DNA from: a bacterium
GTDB lineage: Bacteria; Hydrothermota; Hydrothermia; LBFQ01; DSFT01
Direction: 5' to 3'
Length of the DNA stretch: 58,784 nucleotides
NCBI GenBank assembly: GCA_030550205.1
Contig: JAUQPS010000001.1
Span: 1 to 58,784, forward strand
Positions 17,022 through 26,421 of the stretch are shown in pieces; within the stretch, counting starts at the first letter, position 1, and each line of letters opens with the position of its first letter. The translations under genes were made by a program, and so were the position numbers. The notes beneath the pieces are model-generated. The model was not told where the DNA came from. It searched no databases and was given only the letters and a program-made list of their open reading frames with translations.

Positions 17022-17372
17022 ATGAACGATTATTTAATTATATTTTTAATTTTTCTTTTTGGTATAATTTTAGCATATGGTGTTTTGATTTTGTCTTACT
17101 TTTTGGGTCCAAAAAGAAATTTTATAGAAAAATTAGAACCTTATGAATCGGGCATAAAGCCTGGAAGATGGGGGAAACAAATAAATATACATTATTATTT
17201 AGTAGGATTAGCATTTTTAATTTTTGATATTGAAGCAATTTTTTTATTTCCCTGGGCTTTAAATATAGAGAAATTAAAAGTATTAGCATTTTTTGAGGCT
17301 TTTGTTTTTGTCTTTATACTCTTGATTGGTTATTTTTACATACTTTCAAAAGGAGGGTTAAAATGGAATTAG
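17022..17372 (+). CDS. nuoA: NADH-quinone oxidoreductase subunit A
   Basis: 116 residues from ATG 17022 ([20 protein letters not shown]), with three transmembrane helices and the conserved [11 protein letters not shown] and [22 protein letters not shown] segments of complex I subunit A/ND3. An in-frame start exists at 16968, but it would extend the protein with residues encoded inside folD, and a promoter motif sits just before 17022. It overlaps nuoB by 10 nt with an AGGAGGG site. It is a membrane subunit that lines the quinone and proton path. Confidence 0.95.
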   Translation: MNDYLIIFLIFLFGIILAYGVLILSYFLGPKRNFIEKLEPYESGIKPGRWGKQINIHYYLVGLAFLIFDIEAIFLFPWALNIEKLKVLAFFEAFVFVFILLIGYFYILSKGGLKWN

Positions 17373-17866
17373 AAGAGAAAATTATTGAAAAACAGCTTCT
17401 TAGGGCAATTATATTAACAAGGGTAAAGGATGCTGTTGAATGGGCTATAAATTGGAGTAGAGGAAATTCTATATGGCCTGCAACATTTGGGCTTGCTTGT
17501 TGTGCTATTGAAATGATGGCAAGCTCTATGCCAAGATATGATATGTCAAGATTCGGATATGAAGTATTTAGAGCATCTCCAAGACAGGCAGATTTAATGA
17601 TTGTAGCGGGAACAGTTACTATGAAAATGGCACCTGTTTTAAGAAAAATTTATGACCAAATGCCAGAACCAAAATATGTTATATCTATGGGAACTTGTGC
17701 TACTACTGGTGGGAAATATCATAATTATGCAGTTTTGCAAGGTGTTGATCAGGTTGTTCCAGTTGATATTTATGTTCCAGGTTGTCCCCCAAGACCAGAA
17801 AGTTTAATTTATGGAATTTTAAAATTAAAAAAGAAAATTGAAGCAGAAAGAGGAATTATTTTGTGA
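17363..17866 (+). CDS. nuoB: NADH-quinone oxidoreductase subunit B
   Basis: 167 residues. The N2 [4Fe-4S] ligands are present: the tandem C46-C47 ([11 protein letters not shown]), C112 (MGTCATTGG) and C141 (VPGCPPRPE). The [21 protein letters not shown] quinone-site loop is also intact. This subunit passes electrons to quinone. The operon does not continue with nuoC/D; a membrane protein of unknown function follows with a 4 nt overlap, so the remaining complex I genes must lie elsewhere. Confidence 0.96.
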   Translation: MELEEKIIEKQLLRAIILTRVKDAVEWAINWSRGNSIWPATFGLACCAIEMMASSMPRYDMSRFGYEVFRASPRQADLMIVAGTVTMKMAPVLRKIYDQMPEPKYVISMGTCATTGGKYHNYAVLQGVDQVVPVDIYVPGCPPRPESLIYGILKLKKKIEAERGIIL

Positions 17867-18330
17867 AAAGAATTCTTTTAATTTTTTGGGTGTTAATAAA
17901 TGTTTTCGTTATTGGTTATCTATTTTTTAAATTTGAAGGACAAAAACAAAGAATTATTAATGGTTTTGAACTTGAAAGACAAAGTTTTGTATATAATTTA
18001 GGATATACTATTGGACTTTTTGTAAGGGATAAAGTATTAAGTGAAAGTTTTCCAGATGGAATTAGAAATTATTTAAATGAGCTTGTTAGAAATAATAAGA
18101 ATTTAGATTTAATTTTAATTGCAGATTCATTGGGAAATGTAATTTATTCTTCAAATGTTGCATATGAAAACAAAAATATAAATGAGCTCTTTTCTGAAAA
18201 TATAACATCACTTGTAAATTACCAATTAAAGTCAAGTAAGGATAAAATTATCTTAAATATGCCAATTTCAGAATTTAACAAAAAGCTTTTATATATAAGG
18301 ATAGAATATAAAAAGGAGGGTAGGTTATGA
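17863..18330 (+). CDS. Membrane-anchored protein with possible sensor-like domain
   Basis: 155 residues. One N-terminal transmembrane helix ([19 protein letters not shown]) is followed by an extracytoplasmic region of about 125 residues. Its spacing and the segments [18 protein letters not shown] and [17 protein letters not shown] resemble the Cache/PAS-like sensor domains of transmembrane receptors. No output domain follows. It begins GTG, overlapping nuoB, and its stop overlaps the OmpA-like gene by 4 nt. I do not recognise a named family, and the Cache resemblance is weak. Confidence 0.5.
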   Translation: MKRILLIFWVLINVFVIGYLFFKFEGQKQRIINGFELERQSFVYNLGYTIGLFVRDKVLSESFPDGIRNYLNELVRNNKNLDLILIADSLGNVIYSSNVAYENKNINELFSENITSLVNYQLKSSKDKIILNMPISEFNKKLLYIRIEYKKEGRL

Positions 18331-20639
18331 TATCACTTTTATTGGTAGCACAAACAGAAACTTATCTTTATGGTCTAAACTATGAGGCTCTAACGGGAAC
18401 AAGAAGAGTTGGCTCTGCGTTTGTTGATGGGATAAATGCTCTCACATTCCATCTGATAAATATAAACTATGAATATTCTTCGTCTGATTATGTTCTAAAT
18501 GGTAAACAAGGAAAACCTTTTATAGGTTCTCAATTCTTTGGATTTGGATATAGTTTGGCTCCATTTGAGGCTAGTGTAATAATGAAATATTTTGGTGATG
18601 CCTTTGATATAAATGGGGAAGGATGGTACTTGGGATATGGTCTTGGAGATGTGAAAGCAAACTTTAAAGTTGGTATTCCAATTGTAAAGAATACATTCGC
18701 GGTAGGTTTTAGGGGATATATAAATATACCAATTGGTGAAGAAGTTTATTTGGATCCCAATTCTTTTGATAAAGATACGCTAGGTGGTGTTCCTTTTGCA
18801 ACCCAAGACCCAACTGGTGGAAAAGGTGGAATTTATCGTCCGTTTGCATATAAAGTTTTAACATATGGGCTTGGAGGTGCTTTTTCTTTACAAAAATATC
18901 CATTAAGATTAAATTTTGAAGGTGTTTATAATGTTGGAGATACCACAAAGGGTGATGAATTTTGGCAATTTGGTTTGGGACTTTTAGCACATGTTGGAAT
19001 TGTTAAGCCATATGCGGAATTTGTATATTTAAAACCACAAGGTGATAATTTTGCTGATTCTTCTGCTACTTTATTAACATTTGGTTTAAAGGTTGGCTAT
19101 CCTTATTGGCATTTTGATATTGCACTTGAAAAGCCTTTAAATTATAGTTATGGGCCTTATGGACCTGATTATGTAAATGGACTACCTTATGGAGCATTTA
19201 AGCCAGATTGGAGTATCTGGGTAGCTCTTAACTTTACATATGAAGCTGGTATTCCAAAAATTAAATATGGTGATGTAATTGCACTTATTCAAGATGCTCA
19301 AACCAATGCTCCTATTAATAATGCAAGTGTAAATTTAAAGCTTGAAAAAGCACCTTTATCCCAGGCATCTGACCAGTTTGGGAAGGTTGAGTTTAAGAAA
19401 ATTCCTGTTGGAAGTTATGTTATTGAAGTATCTGCAAAGGATTATCAACCAGAAGTTAGAACAATAAATATAAATGAGGGCAAGAATGAAGTTAGAATTT
19501 TATTAAGTAAAATAAAGAAAGGAACAATTACAGTTAGAGTTTTTGATAGTGAAACCAAAGAACCATTACAAGCCCTTGTAAGTTTATTTAAGGATAATAA
19601 TAAAATATCAGAAGATAGAACAAATGAAAAAACTGGAACTTTAACATTTAAAGATTTAGAATCTGGCAATTATTCAATTAGAATTGAAAAAGAAGGTTAT
19701 AATGCTACTGTAAGAACAATTGAATTAAAGGAGAGTGCAATTGAGGAAGTTGGTTTAGTGAAAATAAAAGTTGAAACTCCAAAATTTGTAAAATTAACAG
19801 GAAAAGTTACAGATGCTAAAACAAATGCTCCTATTGCAGGTGTTCAGATTGTAGCAGGTGGTAAAAGTGTTGTAAGTGATCAGTTTGGATTATATACAAT
19901 TGATTCATTACCACTTGGTGTAATTCAAATTGGAGCAACAAAAGAAGGATATCAAACATATTCTGAGGTTATTCAAGCAAATGTTGAGGGAGCTCTTGTT
20001 AAGAATATTACATTAACTCCAATTGAAGAAAAACCAAAAACTGGAAAAGTAGTTATAACAGTTATTGATAGAGAAACGAAAAAACCTGTAATAGCTAATA
20101 TAAACATACCTGGAACTAATGTATCTGGTGCAACTGATAATAGTGGAGCTTATTCATTTGAAGTAGGACCTGGTGAATATGCAGTAAATATACAACCCCA
20201 AGACCAATCATATTATCCTCAGGTTAAGCAAGTTAGTGTAAAAGTTGGTGAAACTACAACTATTGTTGCAGAGCTTGTTAAGAAAGAAGCTAAAATTGTT
20301 GTAAGGAATATCTACTTTGATTTAAATAAAGCTACATTAAGACCAGAAAGTTATCCTGTTCTTGATGAATTATGTCAATTATTAAAAGAAATGCCAACCG
20401 CTGTTGTTGAAATTGAAGGACATACAGATAGTAGAGGTTCTGATGAATATAATTTAAGACTTTCAGATGCAAGAGCAAATGCTGTAAAAGATTACTTTAT
20501 TACAAAAGGTTGTATATCACCAGATAGAATTAAAGCAATAGGATATGGAGAAACAAGACCAGTAGTATTTCCAGAAAAGACAGAAGCAGATTATCAAATG
20601 AATAGAAGAGTTGAGATTAAATTCAAAGGAGAAAAGTAA
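18327..20639 (+). CDS. Large OmpA-family protein with barrel, carboxypeptidase-like repeats and peptidoglycan-binding domain
   Basis: 770 residues. An N-terminal beta-barrel-like region (to about 310) is followed by four carboxypeptidase-regulatory/PEGA-like domains at about 310-655. Repeated units include IQDAQTNAPINNASV, VFDSETKEPLQALVS, VTDAKTNAPIAGVQI and VIDRETKKPVIANI. A C-terminal OmpA domain follows (IYFDLNKATLRPESYPVL, IEGHTDSRGSDEYNLRLSDA, MNRRVEIKFK) that should bind peptidoglycan. The N-terminus is [14 protein letters not shown], an ultrashort uncharged signal that is fixed by an in-frame TAG just upstream; AGGAGGG precedes the ATG. A strong terminator follows. Probably an outer-membrane structural anchor. 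Confidence 0.85.
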   Translation: MISLLLVAQTETYLYGLNYEALTGTRRVGSAFVDGINALTFHLININYEYSSSDYVLNGKQGKPFIGSQFFGFGYSLAPFEASVIMKYFGDAFDINGEGWYLGYGLGDVKANFKVGIPIVKNTFAVGFRGYINIPIGEEVYLDPNSFDKDTLGGVPFATQDPTGGKGGIYRPFAYKVLTYGLGGAFSLQKYPLRLNFEGVYNVGDTTKGDEFWQFGLGLLAHVGIVKPYAEFVYLKPQGDNFADSSATLLTFGLKVGYPYWHFDIALEKPLNYSYGPYGPDYVNGLPYGAFKPDWSIWVALNFTYEAGIPKIKYGDVIALIQDAQTNAPINNASVNLKLEKAPLSQASDQFGKVEFKKIPVGSYVIEVSAKDYQPEVRTININEGKNEVRILLSKIKKGTITVRVFDSETKEPLQALVSLFKDNNKISEDRTNEKTGTLTFKDLESGNYSIRIEKEGYNATVRTIELKESAIEEVGLVKIKVETPKFVKLTGKVTDAKTNAPIAGVQIVAGGKSVVSDQFGLYTIDSLPLGVIQIGATKEGYQTYSEVIQANVEGALVKNITLTPIEEKPKTGKVVITVIDRETKKPVIANINIPGTNVSGATDNSGAYSFEVGPGEYAVNIQPQDQSYYPQVKQVSVKVGETTTIVAELVKKEAKIVVRNIYFDLNKATLRPESYPVLDELCQLLKEMPTAVVEIEGHTDSRGSDEYNLRLSDARANAVKDYFITKGCISPDRIKAIGYGETRPVVFPEKTEADYQMNRRVEIKFKGEK

Positions 20640-20661
20640 GGGGCTTTCTGCCCCTTTTTAT
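20638..20661 (+). terminator. Rho-independent terminator after the OmpA gene
   Basis: GGGGC-TTTCT-GCCCC hairpin followed by TTTTT at the stop codon of the OmpA-like gene. It separates the resident operon from the second restriction-modification pair. Confidence 0.85.
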
Positions 20662-20668
20662 TTGTTAT

Positions 20669-21517
20669 ATGACAAGCCATAAATTAATAGTTGGTAATAG
20701 TATGAATATGAAGGAAATTCCTGATGAAAGTATTCACTTAGTAGTTACTTCACCTCCTTATTTTAACGCCCCATTTGATTATAAAGGTTTATTTAAAGAT
20801 TATGACCAATACTTGGAAATGCTGGATAAAGTTGCTCGAGAAGTGTTCAGAGTGCTAAAAAATGGAAGAATTGCCGTATTAAACATTGATGATATGCTTG
20901 TAAATGGTGAAAAATTCCCAATCGTCGCCGACGCTACAAAGATATTTCAAAACGCCGGATTTAGATATAGAGACCGCATCATATGGAAAAAACCCGATGG
21001 CTACCTGAGAATAAGCAGAAGAAGTGGAGTTTTATTGCAAAATCCTTACCCGATGTATTTTTACCCAGATAACCTCTTAGAGAGCATCCTGATATTCCAA
21101 AAAGGTAAGTTCGATTACAACTCAATACCTAAAGAAACAAAAGAAGCTTCAAGAATCGACATAAAAGAATTTTTAGATAATAAATGGTATATGACCCTTT
21201 GGGAGATGGTCAATGTCCTGCCTAACTCACCATTGGAAAAAGAAATTGCTGCTTTCCCCGAAGAACTACCTTACAGAATCATAAAACTATTCTCTTACAA
21301 AGGAGAAACCGTTTTAGATCCATTTGTAGGAAGTGGAACCACTATGAAAGTAGCAAGACAACTTGGAAGAAATAGCATCGGAATTGAGATCAAAAAATCC
21401 CTAATCCCCATAATAAAGAAAAAAATAGGTTTCGACGAACAATCAAACCTCTTCAATCAAGAAGACACCTTTGAAATAATAATAAGAGAAGAAGGTGAAT
21501 ATGGATGTATCAGCTAA
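20669..21517 (+). CDS. Type II DNA methyltransferase (beta-class, TSPPY motif), second system
   Basis: 282 residues with VVTSPPYFNAPFDYKG near residues 31-46 and LDPFVGSGTT near the C-terminus, so motif IV precedes motif I as in beta-class enzymes, probably N4-cytosine. It is distinct from the methyltransferase at 12621. It overlaps the following gene by 23 nt, and together they form a restriction-modification pair. Codon use shows many more C-ending codons (atc, ctc, ccc) than neighbouring genes, which suggests recent transfer. It starts shortly after the resident terminator, and no copy of the usual promoter motif precedes it. Confidence 0.88.
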   Translation: MTSHKLIVGNSMNMKEIPDESIHLVVTSPPYFNAPFDYKGLFKDYDQYLEMLDKVAREVFRVLKNGRIAVLNIDDMLVNGEKFPIVADATKIFQNAGFRYRDRIIWKKPDGYLRISRRSGVLLQNPYPMYFYPDNLLESILIFQKGKFDYNSIPKETKEASRIDIKEFLDNKWYMTLWEMVNVLPNSPLEKEIAAFPEELPYRIIKLFSYKGETVLDPFVGSGTTMKVARQLGRNSIGIEIKKSLIPIIKKKIGFDEQSNLFNQEDTFEIIIREEGEYGCIS

Positions 21518-22571
21518 AATAACAGGGATCAAATATACACCATTTCTATGCCGTTCTTTAAATCTGTATAACATCTCAGAACTTGAATCCGCTCTTAATA
21601 AAGATTCAGCATTTATTTTAAATGTTCAAAATAAACAACTTGCCTTAAGCTGGTGGGTCTCCCCAAAAAGAACACGGTCTTACCCGTATGCACGAGTTTA
21701 TGACACTTTAAATTTTCAAGGCAAAAGATTAACTATAATCCCCATTCTAAAAGACGAGGGGAAAGAAGGGGATAGGGATTTTTTACAGTGGGATACCATC
21801 TCTTTAATGAGTTTACTTGGCATTTATGTGATTATCTCCTACTATAAAAGTGCTGAAAGAAGCCCCAAATATAAGCATAAAATCACAAATCAAAAGTTCG
21901 ATATCCAACACATCAAAGAAGAAATAAACAATCTCTTATCCTACCAATCTGACGCCTTACACTGGAATCTTTCGCAAGTTGAAAAAGTTGGTCAAATCGC
22001 TCAAAAAGCACTAAAGACATATCAAAGAATTTCAGAAACTCTTGACATTGAAATGCACTCAGAAGAAACTGCCCAAAAAAGAATTGCCGAACTCCTTAAA
22101 GGGAAAGACGCCTTCATGAAACTCTCAAGAGAATTAGCAAAGAAGGCACAAAGTAGGGAATCTATAACAGTTCAACCTAAAGAGCGATTGTCAGGCACTA
22201 AAGCCACCCTTACAATTAAAAACTATTTGGGTGGGTATTACTTCTTTACTTGCGATGAGGTAAAAATTGAAGAAGAAAAAATATATTTAATCGAGGGCAA
22301 ACACAGTAAGTACAGCGTTATTCCGTCGCTAGATGACATAAAAGATGGCTTACTAAAAATGATTTTATTCACAAATTTAAAAGAAGTAAAAATCGGGGCT
22401 GTCAAATACACACCTATACCAATACTAAAACTTACATCAGATATAAAGTTTTCAATAAAAAATTTAAGAAAATCCCAAATTGGCAACCTGCGCCTTCTCA
22501 AAAAAGAAGCTGAAGTAAATGGTTTTCAAGTACTTATTAAAAATAAAAAATTAAAGGAAATTGCATTATGA
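21495..22571 (+). CDS. Putative type II restriction endonuclease, second system
   Basis: 358 residues, not matched to a named enzyme. A PD-(D/E)xK-type core is suggested by YLIEGKHSKYSVIPSLDDIK near residues 260-280, where E-x-K would be catalytic, followed by DGLLKMILFTNLKE, a helix typical of such folds. The middle is helical and charged (EETAQKRIAELLKGKDAF). It overlaps the methyltransferase by 23 nt and shares its atypical C-rich codon use. Recognition site unknown; the role is inferred from the pair structure plus the E-x-K motif. Confidence 0.7.
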   Translation: MNMDVSAKITGIKYTPFLCRSLNLYNISELESALNKDSAFILNVQNKQLALSWWVSPKRTRSYPYARVYDTLNFQGKRLTIIPILKDEGKEGDRDFLQWDTISLMSLLGIYVIISYYKSAERSPKYKHKITNQKFDIQHIKEEINNLLSYQSDALHWNLSQVEKVGQIAQKALKTYQRISETLDIEMHSEETAQKRIAELLKGKDAFMKLSRELAKKAQSRESITVQPKERLSGTKATLTIKNYLGGYYFFTCDEVKIEEEKIYLIEGKHSKYSVIPSLDDIKDGLLKMILFTNLKEVKIGAVKYTPIPILKLTSDIKFSIKNLRKSQIGNLRLLKKEAEVNGFQVLIKNKKLKEIAL

Positions 22572-22620
22572 TTTTTCTCTATTTAACTTTACTACTTATT
22601 TTGTAAGAAATATATTTCTC

Positions 22621-22633
22621 CTTTAAAATTTCA
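22621..22633 (+). promoter_or_regulatory. TTTAAAAT promoter before thioesterase operon
   Basis: CTTTAAAATTTCA ends 7 nt before GTG 22641; no Shine-Dalgarno sequence is visible. Confidence 0.6.
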
Positions 22634-22640
22634 AATCTCT

Positions 22641-23618
22641 GTGAAAGAACTTTCAATTTCCGATACAACGATAGAAATATATGAGTATGTTTTTCCTCAG
22701 TTTATAAATCCTGCAAATACTTTATTTGGTGGAAAAATGTTATATATGATTAGTCAAGCTTCTGCTCTTTCGGCAAATAGAGTTGCACAAGGTCCTGTTG
22801 TAATGGGTTCAATGGATAGTGTAGATTTTATAGAACCAGTAAATAGTGGAGATACATTAATTTTTCGCTCAAGAGTTCAAGCAACATTTAATAGTTCCTT
22901 AGAAGTAGGAGTTACTGTATTTAAAAGAACACTTAATGGAGAACTTAAAGTAGTAACCTTAGCCCATTTTGGATATGTTGCTATTGATGAGAATGGAAAG
23001 CCAAGGAAATTAAATATAAAAGTTGTTCCAAAAGATGAAAAGGAAAAATTAATTTATGAATGGGGATTAAAAAAGAGAACTTATCGTCTTGAAAGAATTA
23101 AAAATAGAAAATTGGAAGTAAATGATATTGATATTAGTAAAAAGCCCACTTATAGCTTATACTCATCAAAATTAGTATTTCCATATGAAATTATTTATTC
23201 TAATTTTATGTTTGCTGGTTATCTTTTTGAAAAAATAGATGAACTTGGGGGTATATTGTCTGTTCAATATGCAAGGAATCCAACTTTTACTGCTTCTGTT
23301 GATAATTTTGACTTTTTTAGTCCTGTAAAATTAGGAGATATATTACATTTTTATTTGGGTATAAATTATGTTGGGAATCGTTCTATGGAAATTGGAGTTA
23401 AAGTTATAAAGGAAGAAGCATTAACTGGTAAAAGATATAAAGTAGCAAGTAGTTATATGACATTTGTCTCCATTGAACCATTAAAACCATTTAATCCATG
23501 GAAAGATTATGAAGTTGAAAGATGGAAATCTGCAGAGGGGAGAAAGCTTTTGAGAATTGAAAGGGCTAAAAAGTTTAAAGAATGTATAAAACAAAATCCT
23601 TTGGAGCCAATATGTTAA
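22641..23618 (+). CDS. Double-hotdog acyl-CoA thioesterase
   Basis: 325 residues containing two hotdog domains. The first has NTLFGGKMLYMISQASALSA and VDFIEPVNSGDTLIFRSRV; the second has SNFMFAGYLFEKIDELGG and VDNFDFFSPVKLGDILHFYL. Each carries the ACOT pattern of an acidic or Asn residue in the long helix followed by a substrate strand. Tandem hotdog acyl-CoA thioesterases hydrolyse acyl-CoA to free fatty acid and CoA. GTG 22641 follows a promoter motif. The stop overlaps the start of the YfhO-like gene. Substrate range cannot be told from sequence. Confidence 0.82.
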   Translation: MKELSISDTTIEIYEYVFPQFINPANTLFGGKMLYMISQASALSANRVAQGPVVMGSMDSVDFIEPVNSGDTLIFRSRVQATFNSSLEVGVTVFKRTLNGELKVVTLAHFGYVAIDENGKPRKLNIKVVPKDEKEKLIYEWGLKKRTYRLERIKNRKLEVNDIDISKKPTYSLYSSKLVFPYEIIYSNFMFAGYLFEKIDELGGILSVQYARNPTFTASVDNFDFFSPVKLGDILHFYLGINYVGNRSMEIGVKVIKEEALTGKRYKVASSYMTFVSIEPLKPFNPWKDYEVERWKSAEGRKLLRIERAKKFKECIKQNPLEPIC

Positions 23619-25897
23619 GGTTTAAAAACTTTGAACTTTTAATAATTATTCTAATCCCTTTAATTTTATTCTTTAAAGCATTATTTGGGAATTTGCTTGT
23701 TATGACTGATACTATTACAGATAGTATTTATATTCTTGAATTTATGAGAAATGAGATTCTGAAAGGAAGTTTTCCATTTTGGAATCCATATTTATTTTAT
23801 GGAATGCCTACTATTCCAACTCTTCAATTTGGTTTATATCCATTTTATGCCCTTTTGATAATTCTTCCTGCAAAATTCTTTGTAAATTATTGGGTAATTT
23901 TCCATCTTATAATTGCAGGTATTGGAATGTTTATTTTAGTAAATAAAATTGTTGAAGATAAGAAAATTGCTTTATTTGGTGCTATATCTTATTTATTAAG
24001 TTCAATTTATTTCGGTTATGTTTATAGTGGTCATCTTTCAAAATCTGCTATATTTTCAATACTTCCTTTTTATTTCCTATATTTAAGAGAAATTTTCAGA
24101 AATCCTAATTTAAAAAATATGTCATTATTGGCACTTTTTACAAGCTTAATATCTCTAACATCTCACCTTCAAATGATTTACTACTTAATTTTATTTACAT
24201 TTATTTATGTTATATATGAGCTTTTCTTCTTATTAAAAGAAGACAAAAAGAAAGCTTTAAAAGTGATTTTATTTGGTTTTATCTCGCTTTTTATTTCTGC
24301 AATTATTTTTATGGGTCAATTTTTACCAATTTATGATTATACAATAAATTATTCTCAAAGGGGACAAATTGAAAGTTATGAATTTGCTATAACATGGGCT
24401 CTTGGATGGCAAGATTTTATTTCAAGTTTTATAGGGGGATTTAGTGGATTTAGTCTTGAAAGTAATTATCCTTATTATTGGGGACCAAATGCCTTTAAAA
24501 TAAATTCTGAATACTTTGGAATAATTGTATTTTTATTGTTTACTTTAAGCTTTTTAAACAAAAATGAAAATAGATTAAGAAATATCTTAATTTTCTCATT
24601 TATTGTTTTTTCAATTATTTCCCTTGGTGGTTCAACGCCAATTTATAAATTTATATGGCAAGTTTTACCAGCTTATCAAAAATTTAGAGCTCCTTCAATG
24701 GCATTTTATATCTCTGTATTTTCTATTATTTTAATTGCTTGTATTACTCTTAAAAACATAAAGGAATTTCCAAAAAATTACACCAAATTTTTATTTGTTA
24801 TACCAATAGTTTTACTTCTATTTTGGCTTTTCGTAAATGATAGTTTAATAAATAGTATATTTAATAATCCTTTTGAAAAAGCACAAATTGTAATTTCTGA
24901 AATTGACAAAATTAAATTTTCAATATTTCTATCGTTTATATTTTCACTTATTGGAGCGACTATTATTTATGCCTATATAAACAAATGGTTAAGTTATAAT
25001 AATTTTATTTTGTTTTTAACTGCTTTAAGTGGATTTGATTTATTTTTAATTTCAAAAAATTTTATTCAATATGACCAAGAGGATAGATTTTCTGATGATC
25101 AAGTTGTTTTATTTCTAAAATCACAATCAGGCTATTATAATGTTTTTCCATTTTATTATAAATTAGATGAAAATTATTTTTCTTTAAAGAAAATTAATAC
25201 AATTTCTGGACATCGTGGAATTCAACCTGCAAAATTATTTAAATTAGTTGGGGCAGAGGAAAGATTAATGTTAAATCCTGCTACAACAGTTGAAATTTTA
25301 AAAAATCCAAAATTAAGTGATGTTTTATCAATTAGATATGTTATTACTCAAAAACTTCCCCAAACTGAAGACCCTATTATAAAATTGTTTTTTGAATATG
25401 TTAAAAATTATAAAAAAGTTTATGATGATGGGGTTTATGAAATTTATGAAAACTTAAATTATTATCCCTTATTTTATTTTGTTCATAATTATAAAGTTTC
25501 AAATAATCCTGTTTTAGATGTTAGAAATTTTGATGGAAAATTAGTTTTTGAAAATGAGCCCGATGAAAAGATAAATTATGATGGACAAAATAAAATTAGT
25601 TTTTCAGTTTTAAAATATTCTGAAAATTACATTAAGTTAAAAGTAGATTTAGAAAAGCCTTCTTATTTAATTTTTTCAAATAATTACCATCATCAGTGGA
25701 AGGCTTATGTAAATAATAAGGAGAAAAAAGTTTATAGAGTAAATTATACTCAAATGGCAATAGCCTTAACACAAGGCTCTTATATTGTTGAATTGAAATA
25801 TGTTCCAAATTTAGAAATTCTATCCTTGACACTTTGCATCATTGGCTTTATAATTTTGGCACTTACTCTTATAATAGGTAAGAGGTGGAGAAGATGA
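23612..25897 (+). CDS. YfhO-family polytopic membrane protein
   Basis: 761 residues from ATG 23612, with roughly a dozen transmembrane helices. It carries the YfhO signature after the first helix (SFPFWNPYLFYGMPTIP) and the C-terminal extracytoplasmic segment SYLIFSNNYHHQWKAYVN. ATG 23612 overlaps the thioesterase stop and has GGAG a few bases upstream; an ATG at 23582 is less likely because it lies deep in the preceding gene. In Firmicutes YfhO-type proteins take part in lipid-linked glycosylation of cell-surface polymers. A GT-C-like glycosyltransferase role is inferred, not shown. Helix content is clear; substrate unknown. Confidence 0.8.
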   Translation: MLRFKNFELLIIILIPLILFFKALFGNLLVMTDTITDSIYILEFMRNEILKGSFPFWNPYLFYGMPTIPTLQFGLYPFYALLIILPAKFFVNYWVIFHLIIAGIGMFILVNKIVEDKKIALFGAISYLLSSIYFGYVYSGHLSKSAIFSILPFYFLYLREIFRNPNLKNMSLLALFTSLISLTSHLQMIYYLILFTFIYVIYELFFLLKEDKKKALKVILFGFISLFISAIIFMGQFLPIYDYTINYSQRGQIESYEFAITWALGWQDFISSFIGGFSGFSLESNYPYYWGPNAFKINSEYFGIIVFLLFTLSFLNKNENRLRNILIFSFIVFSIISLGGSTPIYKFIWQVLPAYQKFRAPSMAFYISVFSIILIACITLKNIKEFPKNYTKFLFVIPIVLLLFWLFVNDSLINSIFNNPFEKAQIVISEIDKIKFSIFLSFIFSLIGATIIYAYINKWLSYNNFILFLTALSGFDLFLISKNFIQYDQEDRFSDDQVVLFLKSQSGYYNVFPFYYKLDENYFSLKKINTISGHRGIQPAKLFKLVGAEERLMLNPATTVEILKNPKLSDVLSIRYVITQKLPQTEDPIIKLFFEYVKNYKKVYDDGVYEIYENLNYYPLFYFVHNYKVSNNPVLDVRNFDGKLVFENEPDEKINYDGQNKISFSVLKYSENYIKLKVDLEKPSYLIFSNNYHHQWKAYVNNKEKKVYRVNYTQMAIALTQGSYIVELKYVPNLEILSLTLCIIGFIILALTLIIGKRWRR

Positions 25898-26415
25898 GAA
25901 TGTTCATAGGTATAGATTTACCAGAAGATGGGAAAAAGTATATTTATAATAATATAAAAGATATAATTGAGCAATATGATTTAAAATGGGTAGATTACCG
26001 TTTATATCATTTAACTTTAAAATTTCTAGGCGAAATAAGTGAGAAAGAGTTAAGTAATATAGATAAAAAGCTAAATGAAATTTCAAAAAGATATAAAGCT
26101 TTTGAATTAAAACTTAATAGCTTAGGTAAGTTTCCTGTATATAGTGATAAATTAAATGTGTTGTGGTTGGGTGTTGAATATAGCAAAGAGCTTGAAGACC
26201 TTGCTATTGATATTCAAAATAATTTTAAGAATTTTGGTGATAATAAACCATTTAGCCCTCATATAACACTCGCAAGAAATAAAAATGGAACTTCTATTAC
26301 TCTAAAAGAAAAAACATTTGATTATAAATTTGTAGTAGATAAGATAACTCTATTTGAAAGTATTCTTCCGGGACCAATTTATAAAACCATTAAAGTTTAT
26401 CCTTTAAAATTATAG
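25894..26415 (+). CDS. thpR: RNA 2',3'-cyclic phosphodiesterase (2H family)
   Basis: 173 residues from ATG 25894 (MRMFIGIDLPEDGKKYI). Both 2H catalytic motifs are present: HLTLKFLGE and HITLARN. The family hydrolyses 2',3'-cyclic phosphate RNA ends and was first described as a 2'-5' RNA ligase. ATG 25894 overlaps the YfhO stop as ATGA and has a GGTGGAG site; a GTG at 25885 is in frame but less likely. The last codons contain the promoter of the next operon. Confidence 0.9.
   Translation: MRMFIGIDLPEDGKKYIYNNIKDIIEQYDLKWVDYRLYHLTLKFLGEISEKELSNIDKKLNEISKRYKAFELKLNSLGKFPVYSDKLNVLWLGVEYSKELEDLAIDIQNNFKNFGDNKPFSPHITLARNKNGTSITLKEKTFDYKFVVDKITLFESILPGPIYKTIKVYPLKL
26402..26415 (+). promoter_or_regulatory. 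TTTAAAAT promoter of PorV-TPR-Tol operon
   Basis: CTTTAAAATTATAG ends 6 nt before ATG 26422, lies inside the end of thpR, and has no Shine-Dalgarno sequence downstream. Confidence 0.55.
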
Positions 26416-26421
26416 GCATAG

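Noticed and set aside
22607-22621. Palindrome AGAAATATATTTCT before the thioesterase promoter as an operator
   Set aside because: It is a simple AT-rich palindrome seen once; in sequence of this composition it could easily be chance.
23582-23611. Upstream ATG for the YfhO-like protein
   Set aside because: It lies well inside the thioesterase gene without a ribosome-binding site; ATG 23612 has GGAG and overlaps the preceding stop, as is usual here.
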